Assembly (NCBI GenBank): GCA_947175055.1
Contig: CAMWLJ010000023.1
Span: 1-41,582, forward strand
DNA length: 41,582 bases
Direction of reading: 5' to 3'
Origin: an uncultured Lachnospiraceae bacterium
GTDB lineage: Bacteria; Bacillota; Clostridia; Lachnospirales; Lachnospiraceae
The notes under the pieces are model-generated. The model had not been told where the DNA came from, did not search any database, and saw only the letters and a list, made by a program, of their open reading frames with translations. This document shows, one piece after another, positions 26,907 to 36,169 of this stretch. Each line of letters opens with the position of its first letter. Within the stretch, counting starts at the first letter, position 1. Made by a program: the position numbers and the translations under genes.

Positions 26907-29357
26907 TCAACCTTTCTCTCTCACAAACTCTGTCAGTTCCAACAGATCTGTCTTCTGTATCCTGCTGCCGTCCCCGCTGATCTTATACGTCGCAATTTCA
27001 TAATTCCCCATGGTAATGGCATAGGCCCTTCCCCGGAAGAGCAGCTGCGTTCTCGTATCCCTTCCTTCTGTTTCCAGAAGACGCAGCACAAAGTCCCCGT
27101 CGTCCTCCGCCTTCTTGACCAGCATGATCGCCACATTCTCCGCCGCCACGCTTCCCAGCGAGAACCTGCCCTCCACCTGTCTTCCTCTTCCCGAAGACGC
27201 ATGGGCGCTGTCTCCCAGATAATCGTAACCGCCGCTTATCTTATCCGCTATGCGGTGCAGTTCTCCTGCCGGCAGAACGCCTCCATGCGGTTTTAACACC
27301 AGCCGGAAGGTCTGCGTGCCAATATCCGTATATTCGTAAGTCTCATGCTGATTCCACCAGTCAGGACTGTTACCCTGGGCGTAAATGGCGCTTCTGGCCA
27401 CCGTGATCTGCACCCGCCCCTCTTCCATGTTGAAAGCGTATTTGCCGTCATTGGCAATGGCAAGACCGCATCCTGCTCTGCCGCTCACGTCAAGAAAACG
27501 CTGCATATTGTATTCCACGTTATCGCAGATGGTACGCGATACCATACCGTAGGCTGCTTCCGCCCGTGTCTCCACCGCCTCTTCCCCTACAGGGTAAGCG
27601 AACTTCATAAGGTGCCAGGTGTGGTTGAATCTAAGCCGGTTCTCCACCCGCAGCTCTTTTTCCTTCTTACCCAGAAAGTACAGCTGCTCCAGCTTCGTAT
27701 CCTCATAAGAAAGCCGGACCCGGATCACCTCCCGGAGATCCCCGCTTTCCACCTTTTCTATGGAGTCCAGATGAAAGTCTACGTGCAGATCCTCATACCG
27801 TCTGCCCTGAAGGCCGCCCCAGGCATCCCGCTCATCCAGATACAGACGCAGGGAAGCGGGAGCTGTCAGAGCGTTATAGCCCGTCTCCTTGTCCACGAGC
27901 GAAGAAAGCATGCCAGTCGCCTTGTCAAACTCCGCCAGCAGACAGTCATTCTCCAACCGGAAAGCTTCCGGATCAAGTATCTCCATGTGGGGCGTGGATT
28001 CCAGAGCGGGTTCCTCCTTCACCACCTGATACCGGGCAAACCCACAGGCAGGGATCGAAGCATGGAACACAAACCGCCGCCTGCCCCCTAAAGTCGTATG
28101 CCGCACCTTGGCATCAGTGTGAATCCTCTGGTAAGGCACCTCCCTGCCCTCAGGATCCAGTAACTTTAAAGGACTCTGACAGAACCACTCCAGTTCCACC
28201 TCCACATAATCCTCGTAAGGCATACTGCCCGTATGAAACAGGAACAGAGGAAATCCCCGGCCCCTTGTCTCCTGAGCATTCACCATATGCTGTATGGCCA
28301 GCGCCTTGATCTCTCCCGCCCGGGCACAGACCCCGGAAATCTGCATGATGGCCTCATCCCTTGCGGATTTGATAACCGTACCGCCCATGGTATCATGGAA
28401 CTCGTTGAAAAGGATCACTTTCCAGAGGCGCTCCATTTCCTCTGTCTCTTTCATGAAAACACCGCCGCAGATATCGCTGGCCATACTCATCAGGATATCT
28501 GCTTCCATCAGCCTCTTTTCCGCCTGTCGGTTCTTCTGTTTGAACAGGGAGTCAATGGAATAACATCCCTGATTGATCTGTTCAAAGGGACCCGTCAGCA
28601 GCGGAAGCTGCTCCCCGTCGATATCCCGCAGGAATTCTCCGTAGCCCGCAAAGGCGAGTGTGACTTCCTCCATGGATTCCTGCAGAGCATGAATGGTGTT
28701 GATATTCTCTATGGTGGGACCGCCGCCATGATTCCCCACCCCGTAACAGCACACCATCCGGTCACGCTCCTTCGTCCGCTCTATGGTAAGCTCCACGTTT
28801 CGCACCGTCGGCTCATGAAACCAGGTGGTGTACTCCGCCGGAAGGCAGATGGCATTCACCCGGCTGCCGTCACTGCTCTCCCATGTGAATACCGGCGTAT
28901 CCAGTCTGGGCCGCATGAACACATAGGAATCCATGCCGCTTTTCTTCAGGATCTGCGGCAGAACAGGGTTATGCCCGAAGCTGTCTACATTGGAACCGAT
29001 TCTCGCCATCTTCCCGAAACGACTTTGCAAATACCGCTGTCCGTACAGGCCGTGCCGCACGAAAGCCTCTCCGCATGGCAAAATACAGTCCGGCTCGATA
29101 AACCAGCCTCCTGTGATCTCCCAGCGGCCTTCCGCCACCCTCTGTTTGATCTCCTCGAACATTCCGGGCAAAATCCCTTCGATCCATTCAAAAAATGCAG
29201 TGGAGGTAGAGGTAAATTTAAAGTCCGCAAACTCCTTCATGCGCTCCAGCGCGGAGGCATATGTAGCCTTTACCTCCTGCATACCCTCCTCCCAGTTCCA
29301 GAACCAGACCGGATCGATATGGGAATTTCCGATCATATACAGTTTTTTCTTCTTCAT
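26907..29357 (-). CDS. GH38 alpha-mannosidase (copy 2)
   Basis: A cytoplasmic retaining alpha-mannosidase, 816 residues, paralogous to the GH38 at 10.3-12.7 kb. Zinc ligands His13 and Asp15 (HIDPVW), nucleophile Asp125 (NVDSFGHN) and the FHDTMGG histidine are all present. The two copies agree over long N-terminal stretches but differ in substrate-facing segments (for example FHDTMGGTV here, FHDILAGAS in the other). No signal peptide is seen. The ATG at 29357 is eight bases from GGAGG; a GTG/ATG region upstream is less well placed. It lies 30 bases after the MBL-fold gene. Two GH38 enzymes plus a GH2 beta-mannosidase point to a mannose-rich oligosaccharide. Confidence 0.93.
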   Translation of the reverse strand: MKKKKLYMIGNSHIDPVWFWNWEEGMQEVKATYASALERMKEFADFKFTSTSTAFFEWIEGILPGMFEEIKQRVAEGRWEITGGWFIEPDCILPCGEAFVRHGLYGQRYLQSRFGKMARIGSNVDSFGHNPVLPQILKKSGMDSYVFMRPRLDTPVFTWESSDGSRVNAICLPAEYTTWFHEPTVRNVELTIERTKERDRMVCCYGVGNHGGGPTIENINTIHALQESMEEVTLAFAGYGEFLRDIDGEQLPLLTGPFEQINQGCYSIDSLFKQKNRQAEKRLMEADILMSMASDICGGVFMKETEEMERLWKVILFNEFHDTMGGTVIKSARDEAIMQISGVCARAGEIKALAIQHMVNAQETRGRGFPLFLFHTGSMPYEDYVEVELEWFCQSPLKLLDPEGREVPYQRIHTDAKVRHTTLGGRRRFVFHASIPACGFARYQVVKEEPALESTPHMEILDPEAFRLENDCLLAEFDKATGMLSSLVDKETGYNALTAPASLRLYLDERDAWGGLQGRRYEDLHVDFHLDSIEKVESGDLREVIRVRLSYEDTKLEQLYFLGKKEKELRVENRLRFNHTWHLMKFAYPVGEEAVETRAEAAYGMVSRTICDNVEYNMQRFLDVSGRAGCGLAIANDGKYAFNMEEGRVQITVARSAIYAQGNSPDWWNQHETYEYTDIGTQTFRLVLKPHGGVLPAGELHRIADKISGGYDYLGDSAHASSGRGRQVEGRFSLGSVAAENVAIMLVKKAEDDGDFVLRLLETEGRDTRTQLLFRGRAYAITMGNYEIATYKISGDGSRIQKTDLLELTEFVREKG

Positions 29358-29387
29358 CGACCAATCCTCCCGCACCATATCGGCGCC

Positions 29388-30110
29388 TCAATTGTAACGG
29401 TACGTTTCAAAAAATGTCTTGAACCAGGGATTATAATAATTGGCAAAAGCCATCTTCGCTTCTTTCAGCCTCGTGTCCGCATCCGCGATCAGCTGGGCAT
29501 TCACATGTCCCATGGTGTAATAGTCATAGTGCCTTGCCGTGATCTTATCCAGAGAGCCGCGCCATGCCGCCTCATCGGAGCCGATCTTCGCACTGTAGCC
29601 GCCCCAGAGAGTATCCCCTGCGATCAGGAGCCGGTAACCGTCTCTTGTCACGTCAAAACAAAGAGACCCCATGGTATGGCCCGGTGTATGCATCACTTCC
29701 AGCCGCAGCCCCTCCGCCTCATAAAGGTCTCCTTCCTTTAACAGGCCGTCCACCTGACAGGGCGTCGAGCGGGTACCGTAAAGAATGGCCGCGGAAGTCA
29801 TTTCCGAGTCTCCCTCCTCCACCTGCTTTACATCCGCCTCGTGGAGATACAGCCTTACACCGAATTCTTCTTTCCACAGATGCGCCGCACCCACATGGTC
29901 ATAGTGTCCGTGCGTGCCGAATATCTTCGTGATCTTTGCAGGATCCACCCCCGCTTTGCGGACATTGTCTCTGATCTGTTCATACCCCTCAGGCGTACCG
30001 CAGTCGATCAGGATATATTCTCCGTCTCCTTCCACCAGATATGCCGTGGCGTCGAAAGAGTGCGTCAGGCAGGGACCGCCCACCTGCCAGATTCCGTTTA
30101 ATAATTTCAT
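29388..30110 (-). CDS. Metallo-beta-lactamase-fold hydrolase
   Basis: A 240-residue cytoplasmic MBL-fold protein. Metal ligands are visible in THGHYDH (~66-72), HTPGHTMGS and AGDTLWGG, the standard dinuclear site. The family includes glyoxalase II and lactonases; in a sugar operon with an oxidoreductase and an acid-sugar kinase, a lactone or thioester hydrolase is a reasonable inference but not shown. The start at 30110 follows GGAGG in the leader AAACGCTTCGGAATGGAGG, which recurs on the opposite strand at 20377-20395. It lies 77 bases after the ROK kinase gene. Confidence 0.87.
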   Translation of the reverse strand: MKLLNGIWQVGGPCLTHSFDATAYLVEGDGEYILIDCGTPEGYEQIRDNVRKAGVDPAKITKIFGTHGHYDHVGAAHLWKEEFGVRLYLHEADVKQVEEGDSEMTSAAILYGTRSTPCQVDGLLKEGDLYEAEGLRLEVMHTPGHTMGSLCFDVTRDGYRLLIAGDTLWGGYSAKIGSDEAAWRGSLDKITARHYDYYTMGHVNAQLIADADTRLKEAKMAFANYYNPWFKTFFETYRYN

Positions 30111-30187
30111 AATTTCCTCCATTCCGAAGCGTTTCCATCTTGTATTCCCGTTGCTGTTTCCTGCACGCCCATCTTCGTCAATATAGT

Positions 30188-31192
30188 TTACATAACGCAA
30201 AAATCAGTGCCGTTGCTGTACAGTTCTTCATAGGCTTTGATCCCCACGGACACGGCGGCATAGTCTCCGATCTGTTCCCCCAGAGAAGCCGGAAGAATCC
30301 GGCATACGCCTGCCGACGCCTTAAGCGCCTCCTCCTCGATGACCTCCATCATCCTCTTCTCCAGCGCCTCTTTCTGTCTGGCATAGATGCTGCCGATCAC
30401 GATCCTCTCCGGATTTAAGATATCAATGAGCAGCGAAAGCCCTCTTCCCAGGAATTCCCCTACCGTGTCAAAGATCTCCGCCGCCAGCAGGTCCCCCTGT
30501 TCCATGGCCTCCGCAATGGATTTGGCGGAAACATCGGCAAGCTCCTCTTCCCTCTGACAGAACAGCGGCGGATTTCCCTGATCCAAAGCTTCCCTGGCGC
30601 GTCTCCTGCCAAGGTCGGCAATGCCTCCCCCACTGCAGAATCCTTCAAAAGAACCTCTTTTTCCATATCCCATCGGCCCGTCCTTTTCCAGCCGGATATG
30701 CCCCACCTCTCCCGCCAGATTGTTGGCGCCGGAATACAGCCGCCCGTTCAGAATCAGACCCGCTCCCATACCCGTGCCAAACGTCAGGAAGATCATATTC
30801 TGACAGCCCTTCCCCGCACCCATTCTCCACTCCGCCAGAGCGCAGGCATCCGCGTCGTTCTGGAGCATCACCGGCACCCCGAAAGCCTTCTTCAACGGTG
30901 TAAAGATATCCGCCCGCTCCCACTTCGGCAGATTGGGCGGGGATAGAATCAGCCCCTTTTCCGCATCCAGAGGCCCGCCGCAGGAAATGCCGATAGAGCA
31001 CAGCCGCCAACTGGGATTCTCCTGTAATTTCAAACGGATTATCCTGACAAATTCCTTTACCGCCCGGGCAAAGTCCTCCCTCTCCGTCTCCATCCTGATC
31101 TTATCAAGAAATGTGATCCCCTCCCTGCCAAAGCAGGCAAAAGAAATGGCGCACTTTGTTCCTCCTATATCAATACCGGTCACTACCTGCAT
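30188..31192 (-). CDS. ROK-family sugar kinase lacking the zinc cysteines
   Basis: A 334-residue sugar kinase without a DNA-binding domain. The ATP phosphate motif DIGGTK is at 8-13, the catalytic base Asp113 in QNDADA, and the second phosphate motif LTFGTGMGAG at ~136-145. Where most ROK proteins have CxCGxxGCxE after the GH motif, this one reads MGYGKRGSFEGF (~174-185), so the structural zinc site is lost while GEVGH is kept. It probably phosphorylates a hexose such as glucose or mannose released by the glycosidases. It lies 26 bases after the GH2 gene, in the same transcript. Confidence 0.88.
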   Translation of the reverse strand: MQVVTGIDIGGTKCAISFACFGREGITFLDKIRMETEREDFARAVKEFVRIIRLKLQENPSWRLCSIGISCGGPLDAEKGLILSPPNLPKWERADIFTPLKKAFGVPVMLQNDADACALAEWRMGAGKGCQNMIFLTFGTGMGAGLILNGRLYSGANNLAGEVGHIRLEKDGPMGYGKRGSFEGFCSGGGIADLGRRRAREALDQGNPPLFCQREEELADVSAKSIAEAMEQGDLLAAEIFDTVGEFLGRGLSLLIDILNPERIVIGSIYARQKEALEKRMMEVIEEEALKASAGVCRILPASLGEQIGDYAAVSVGIKAYEELYSNGTDFCVM

Positions 31193-31218
31193 CTTCTAAT
31201 CCGCTCCTTTCAAAACCT

Positions 31219-33714
31219 CTATGTCAATACTATCCTTGACATATTCAGCGCTTCCGCACTTATCCCATCCCCGCTTCCTTCACACTCCATGCTCCTTACT
31301 TCGCCCGGCAGCAGTGTGAGATAATTTTCCGAAAAATACGACCGTCCCTCTTCCCTTTCCCGGCTTACATAGACGAACAGAGCCGCCGTATCCCCCGTAT
31401 TTTTCATCAAAAGTCTGCCTTTGTCTTTCCACGTAAAAGTAACAACCGTCTCCTCCAGATCCCACACCGGAGCAAAATCTTTCTCCTTCGTAAAAAGATA
31501 TTCATTCTCCGCCAGAACCTCCCCCTGCGCCAGCAGGGAAAGCCGAAGCAGCATAAGTGGCGTGCCGCTCTGCGGCAGAGGACAGTTCAGCTCCAGGATC
31601 TTCTCCGCCGTCTCACGAAGAACGTCTCTTTCCGCTTCCTCTCTGCGCAGGATATTCCCCTGCATATCGAAGAGAACCGCCTGTATACACAGGCCCGCCT
31701 CGTCCCTTCCTCCCGGCCGGACCCCGCCCGCGAAGATCTCCGCCCAAAAGCTCTCCCGGCCTGCCAGGGAAGGGGAGTCAAAGGCCGCTGTCACATGACA
31801 GGCGGCGTAAGCCTTCTTCATGCCATAATAGGCAGGTTTTGGCCAGCCGTAATAATCCACCACCGAAGTACAGAAGAGATTGGGATAAGGTTCGTTGAAC
31901 TGCCAGGGGAGAGAGGCACTGTTTCGCATGGCCCGCCTGATATTGCACTCCACCGCATATTTCAAACCTTCATACTGCATAAACTGGCTGGCCTTCCGTA
32001 TCTGTTCTGCCTCCGTCAGACGGCCCCCGAAAGTCTCCTGCACCAGAGGTTCGTTGTTCCACCATGCTCCCCGATGAAAATAGACCTCATTGTCCCTGCC
32101 CGCCGGAAGCCGGTGTTCCTTTGCCACGCAGCGGTCCAAAACCCCTTCATTGGCCATCCCCTCCACCCCAAATTCCGAAGCCATCAGGGAGGTGCCGCTG
32201 TTGTATAAAAGACAATGTCCGCCAAGACCCTGATGTTCCCAGGGGCCATGTACATCAAACAGCCGATCCGGCGCTTTGCTTATATTCTCCATACTGTTTA
32301 GAAACAGGCCGCCGGAAGGAGACGTGGGCAGCCACTTCCGTTTGCCGTCCCACTGCTTCACCTGACGCTCCAACCGGGAAAGCAGCGGATCCGTACTGTC
32401 AAGCGGCATTCCTTTCTCATCCTGCAGTTCATTGCCGCCGCACCAGACGGCAAGGGCAGTGTGATTTCTTTTGGCCTTAATGATACTCTCCGCCTCCCGC
32501 TCCATCATCGCACAGTAAGCTTCCTCCTCAGGCGTCTTATTGTCAATGCCGGAGCTGGACTGAATAAATTCCTGCCAGAGCAGAATGCCGTTCTCGGCAC
32601 AAAGTTCATAGAACAGATCCGTTTCAATAAGACCGCCGCCCCAGATGCGGAACAGATTCACGCCCGCTTCTTTTGCCAGACGGATCAGATGACGAAGCCT
32701 CTCTTCCCTCACGGTTCCGTACATGACATCAGCCGGCACCCAGTTATAACCTTTTATGTAAAGCCGTCTGCCGTTCAGGCAAAGCGTAAAACTTCCGTTT
32801 TCCTCCTGACAGCCTTCGTTTGGCACGAACCGGATGTCCCGGATACCGTAACGAAATTCCCTGCTGTCAGAGACCGTTCCGTCCCGATCCAGCAAAAACA
32901 GCCTGCATTCATATTGAAACGGTTCTCCCGCCCCGTTGGTCCACCAGAGTCTGGGATCATCAATCTGCAAAAGAACTTCCCCTTTTCCTGCTGTTATCTC
33001 CGTCTCAAAGTCATGTGTTCCGAAGTTTCCCCTTAACAGACCTTCCGTCCTGCCCTGCGTCCGGACTTCCATATGGATCTGCGCCGTCCGCCAGTCCTTT
33101 GAGAGCTCCGCGTAAACATACAGGTTCTCAAAGCGGTTTTCTCCTGTCCGTTCCAGATAAACATCCTGCCAGATCCCCTGGTGGATCATCCGGGGACAGA
33201 AATCCCACCAGTAGGTCATTCGGGATTTATGAGTGTGCACCAGACTTGTCTTTCCCACCTGCGGCTGTTCAAACGGCGCAGGCTCCAACACCACCGCCAG
33301 CAGATTCATTCCGTCTTTCTTCAGTTTTCCCGTTACATCAAACCGGCATGGTACATACATGCCCCGATGGCGGCCCAGAGAAAAACCGTTCAGAAAGACT
33401 TCCGCCTCATAGTCGATCCCCGCAAAGCAGAGCTCTACATGCGCTCCTTCCCAGTCCTTTGGCACTGCAAATTCCTTCCGGTATACCCAGGTTCTCGAAG
33501 ATACCCATTCCGTCAACCTGGAATTCAGCTCGAAGAAAGGATCCGGTACCCTGTCCGCCTGCCACATATCGTAAAGTACGCTGCCGGGCACCCTGGCCGG
33601 ATACCACCAGCGTACATCCTTTGTTTCCGGCATAACGGAATCCCGCCACACCCAGTCCATTCCTATAAATTCCTTAATCTTCCAATCGTCTCCACTCAAA
33701 CAGATCCGGCTCAT
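31219..33714 (-). CDS. GH2 beta-mannosidase-like glycosidase
   Basis: An 831-residue cytoplasmic retaining beta-glycosidase. An N-terminal jelly-roll (~1-190) with SSRTWVYRKEF and the WWDFCPRMIHQGIWQDV segment, immunoglobulin-like domains, then a barrel with FRIWGGG (~355-361), acid/base Glu429 in VWCGGNEL and nucleophile Glu514 in ASEFGVEG. The GGGLIETDLFYELC and CGGNE motifs are characteristic of the beta-mannosidase branch of GH2. No signal peptide is seen. It could remove the beta-linked mannose of an N-glycan core or of mannan fragments. An AGGGG lies ahead of the ATG; the gene follows the binding-protein gene after a strong hairpin. Confidence 0.9.
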   Translation of the reverse strand: MSRICLSGDDWKIKEFIGMDWVWRDSVMPETKDVRWWYPARVPGSVLYDMWQADRVPDPFFELNSRLTEWVSSRTWVYRKEFAVPKDWEGAHVELCFAGIDYEAEVFLNGFSLGRHRGMYVPCRFDVTGKLKKDGMNLLAVVLEPAPFEQPQVGKTSLVHTHKSRMTYWWDFCPRMIHQGIWQDVYLERTGENRFENLYVYAELSKDWRTAQIHMEVRTQGRTEGLLRGNFGTHDFETEITAGKGEVLLQIDDPRLWWTNGAGEPFQYECRLFLLDRDGTVSDSREFRYGIRDIRFVPNEGCQEENGSFTLCLNGRRLYIKGYNWVPADVMYGTVREERLRHLIRLAKEAGVNLFRIWGGGLIETDLFYELCAENGILLWQEFIQSSSGIDNKTPEEEAYCAMMEREAESIIKAKRNHTALAVWCGGNELQDEKGMPLDSTDPLLSRLERQVKQWDGKRKWLPTSPSGGLFLNSMENISKAPDRLFDVHGPWEHQGLGGHCLLYNSGTSLMASEFGVEGMANEGVLDRCVAKEHRLPAGRDNEVYFHRGAWWNNEPLVQETFGGRLTEAEQIRKASQFMQYEGLKYAVECNIRRAMRNSASLPWQFNEPYPNLFCTSVVDYYGWPKPAYYGMKKAYAACHVTAAFDSPSLAGRESFWAEIFAGGVRPGGRDEAGLCIQAVLFDMQGNILRREEAERDVLRETAEKILELNCPLPQSGTPLMLLRLSLLAQGEVLAENEYLFTKEKDFAPVWDLEETVVTFTWKDKGRLLMKNTGDTAALFVYVSREREEGRSYFSENYLTLLPGEVRSMECEGSGDGISAEALNMSRIVLT

Positions 33715-33779
33715 ATTTCCCCTTTTTCCTGCTGTACAGGTCTTCTTTTACCCTTCTTTCAAAGAAACCTCTTACAAAG

Positions 33780-33810
33780 TACGCCGGAAAGCAAACTGCT
33801 TTCCGGCGTA
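33780..33810 (-). terminator. Intra-operon hairpin after the sugar-binding protein gene
   Basis: Perfect 13-bp arms (TACGCCGGAAAGC and GCTTTCCGGCGTA) with a five-base loop lie 30 bases after the binding-protein stop. On the minus strand only CTTTG follows, so termination would be partial. Such stems commonly protect the binding-protein mRNA or attenuate downstream expression. Confidence 0.65.
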
Positions 33811-33840
33811 TTTTGGTACTTCCATGTAATCCTTACCGGA

Positions 33841-35220
33841 TTAGTCCATCACTACTTCCGGATACTTATCCTTGATCGCCGACTTGAAGTTTTCAATAAT
33901 CGTGTCATTGTCCTGACCGGCCTTTACGCCCTCGCCTGCCGCTTTGCCAAATTCATTGATGCTGGGACGCGTATACTTGCTCGGTGTGATGTCCGCAATC
34001 TTGTCGCAGATCTCACTGTAGGTCGCCAGAATATTCTGTCCGCCAAAATCTTCCGCACTAAAGCCTTCCGCCAGCTCGTCACATACCTTCTTACTTGCCG
34101 GAATCTGGTTGTAGGATTCCAGATTGATCTTCTGGAACTCATCAGACGCCACAAACTTTAAGAACTCGCCTGCCACATCCTTCTTCTCGGAATTGTTGTA
34201 TACGCAGATACCGGTCGCACCTTCATAGGAAGCCAGGAACGGAGCCGCTACCCCTACATTACCCTTGTTCATCTCCCAGTCGGTGAAGAAATCCCAGCAG
34301 GGCATTACTCTGAACAAAAGTTTCCCTTCATTCCATGCTGCCGCCCATTCGGATCCCCAGGAGCCAAGTTCCGCATTCGCAGTACTGTCATACATCGTTC
34401 TCATCGCATCGATCAGATTGGTCCAGTCCTCGCTGATCGTCATCTTGCCGTCAGCAGAGATCAAAGGATCGTTGGAGAATGCAACCACTTTGGGCATTTC
34501 ACCCAGGTTCGGCCAAAGCTGCACGGCACCGCCGGAAGCCTCGTATACTTCTTCTCCCTTGGCAATAATGCTGTCCCAGTCGGAAAGCATTGCCGAGATC
34601 TCAGCCGGATCGCTGGTTCCCAGCCATTCCTCACAGGCATCCTTCAAATACCAGATCGCAACGGGAGAAGACTGGAAGTTAAGGCACTTAAATGCGCCTG
34701 ACGTATCCTTCATCTGCGCCACCTGGAAACCGTAGAAATCCTTAACGATCTCATCGATGTTGATATAGGACAGGTCCGCGATCAGTTCGCTGTCCAGGAA
34801 TTCATAGATATAGCCCTCTTCCAGGTCGAATACATCGGGCACGTCCGTACCGCTCTGGAGCGCCGTTAAGATCTTTGTCTTGTATTCGTCACCGCCAAAC
34901 ACCTGAAGATTGATGTTTACATTGGGATATACCTTGTTGAACTCATTCACCAGATTATTTGCACTGTCCGTATAGGTCCAGTATGTAAATTCTCCGGTAA
35001 CGTCGGCAGGATCCGCCGCTTCTGCCGTCTCTGTATCCGCAGATTCCTCCGTCTCTGCAGCGTCTTCCTGCGCAGGTTCCTCTGCCTCCGGCTCTGTCGT
35101 ATCTGTTTCTGCCGCTTCTGTTCCCTCCGTGGATGTCGTTGCCGGCTCAGAACCACAGCCGCCGAGTGCTGCCACTACCATAGCCGCACCTAATAAAATG
35201 GAAACAAGTTTCTTTTTCAT
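33841..35220 (-). CDS. Sugar ABC transporter substrate-binding lipoprotein (family 1)
   Basis: The extracellular binding subunit, 459 residues. A lipoprotein signal peptide ends at LGGC (lipidated Cys22), followed by a ~60-residue linker rich in Glu, Thr and Ala, and then the two-lobed carbohydrate-binding fold (TYWTYTDSANNLVNEFNKVYPN at its start, LKFVASDEFQ near the end). The start at 35220 has AAGGAGG nine bases upstream. It sits after the two permease genes. No ATP-binding subunit is encoded in the locus, so a shared MsmK-like ATPase elsewhere is expected. Ligand not determined; the enzyme set suggests an oligosaccharide containing mannose. Confidence 0.92.
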   Translation of the reverse strand: MKKKLVSILLGAAMVVAALGGCGSEPATTSTEGTEAAETDTTEPEAEEPAQEDAAETEESADTETAEAADPADVTGEFTYWTYTDSANNLVNEFNKVYPNVNINLQVFGGDEYKTKILTALQSGTDVPDVFDLEEGYIYEFLDSELIADLSYINIDEIVKDFYGFQVAQMKDTSGAFKCLNFQSSPVAIWYLKDACEEWLGTSDPAEISAMLSDWDSIIAKGEEVYEASGGAVQLWPNLGEMPKVVAFSNDPLISADGKMTISEDWTNLIDAMRTMYDSTANAELGSWGSEWAAAWNEGKLLFRVMPCWDFFTDWEMNKGNVGVAAPFLASYEGATGICVYNNSEKKDVAGEFLKFVASDEFQKINLESYNQIPASKKVCDELAEGFSAEDFGGQNILATYSEICDKIADITPSKYTRPSINEFGKAAGEGVKAGQDNDTIIENFKSAIKDKYPEVVMD

Positions 35221-35314
35221 GTTGCTTTTCCTCCTTAAAATTTTTATATTTATCAGCCCTTGCTGAGAAATAGCGTTAACAGTTTTGTTAAACTCATATA
35301 AATCCGGTCGGTAA

Positions 35315-36169
35315 TCACCCCTTGACCGCCGCACCAATGGAGATCTTCTCCATAATGATCCTTGATGCGAAGCAGAATACAATGACCATGGGAATGACGG
35401 ACACCAGCATGCCCACATACTGCGCGCCGTAATCTGCATGAGTGGAATCCCGGACAGTCGCGATCATCAGCGGCAGCGTCATTTTCTTCTTATCATTCAG
35501 AACGATCAACGGCGTCAGATAGCTGTTCCAGTTTCCGATAAAGGTCATAACACCCTGCGTCACCAACGCCGGCACCATCAGCGGAATCACAATCCTGTGG
35601 AATATCTTCAGCTCCCCACAGCCGTCTACCACCGCCGCTTCCAAAAGCTCATTGGGCAGCCCGCCGTCCAGATACTGCTTATAAAAGAATACGGCAAAAC
35701 AGTTGGCGATCGTCGGTACGATCAGGGTAAAATAACTGTTCAACAGGTTCAACGCCTGGATCTCCTTATAGAAACCGATAATACCCAGCTGTCCCGGCAG
35801 CATCATGGCCACCATGACCACGCCAAAGAGTACATTCCTGCCCTTAAACTCAAACTTGGAAAAGGCATATGCCGCCATGGCCGTAAAATAATTCTGTACC
35901 GCCGTAACCGCGACTGCCAGGATCACGCTGTTAAAAATACCCCTGTAAAGTTCTATATTCTGCGTCAACCTGGCATAGTTGACTGCCAGCTGGTTGCCCG
36001 GAAGTACATTGATCTTCGCCACGATGTTATAATTGTCATGCGTCGCGGATATGATCATTACGAAAAAGGGATAGAAGGCCGTGACCGCAACCGCAATGGC
36101 AAAAAGGTACACCACGATCCGTGCCGCATATTTTTTCATCTTCGATGCCGTTAAAGCCTTGTCCTTCAT
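35315..36169 (-). CDS. Sugar ABC transporter permease (MalG/UgpE type)
   Basis: A 284-residue inner permease with six predicted helices, beginning with KYAARIVVYLFAIAVAVTAF and containing the ATPase-coupling motif EAAVVDGCGELKIFHRIVIP (~176-195). It pairs with the preceding MalF-type permease, which it overlaps by four bases (ATGA). After it, 94 bases of AT-rich spacer with only small dyads lead to the binding-protein gene. Confidence 0.92.
   Translation of the reverse strand: MKDKALTASKMKKYAARIVVYLFAIAVAVTAFYPFFVMIISATHDNYNIVAKINVLPGNQLAVNYARLTQNIELYRGIFNSVILAVAVTAVQNYFTAMAAYAFSKFEFKGRNVLFGVVMVAMMLPGQLGIIGFYKEIQALNLLNSYFTLIVPTIANCFAVFFYKQYLDGGLPNELLEAAVVDGCGELKIFHRIVIPLMVPALVTQGVMTFIGNWNSYLTPLIVLNDKKKMTLPLMIATVRDSTHADYGAQYVGMLVSVIPMVIVFCFASRIIMEKISIGAAVKG

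Noticed and set aside
28233..29741. Plus-strand open frame across the second GH38 and MBL-fold genes
   Set aside because: It spans two real genes in antisense and has no domain signature.
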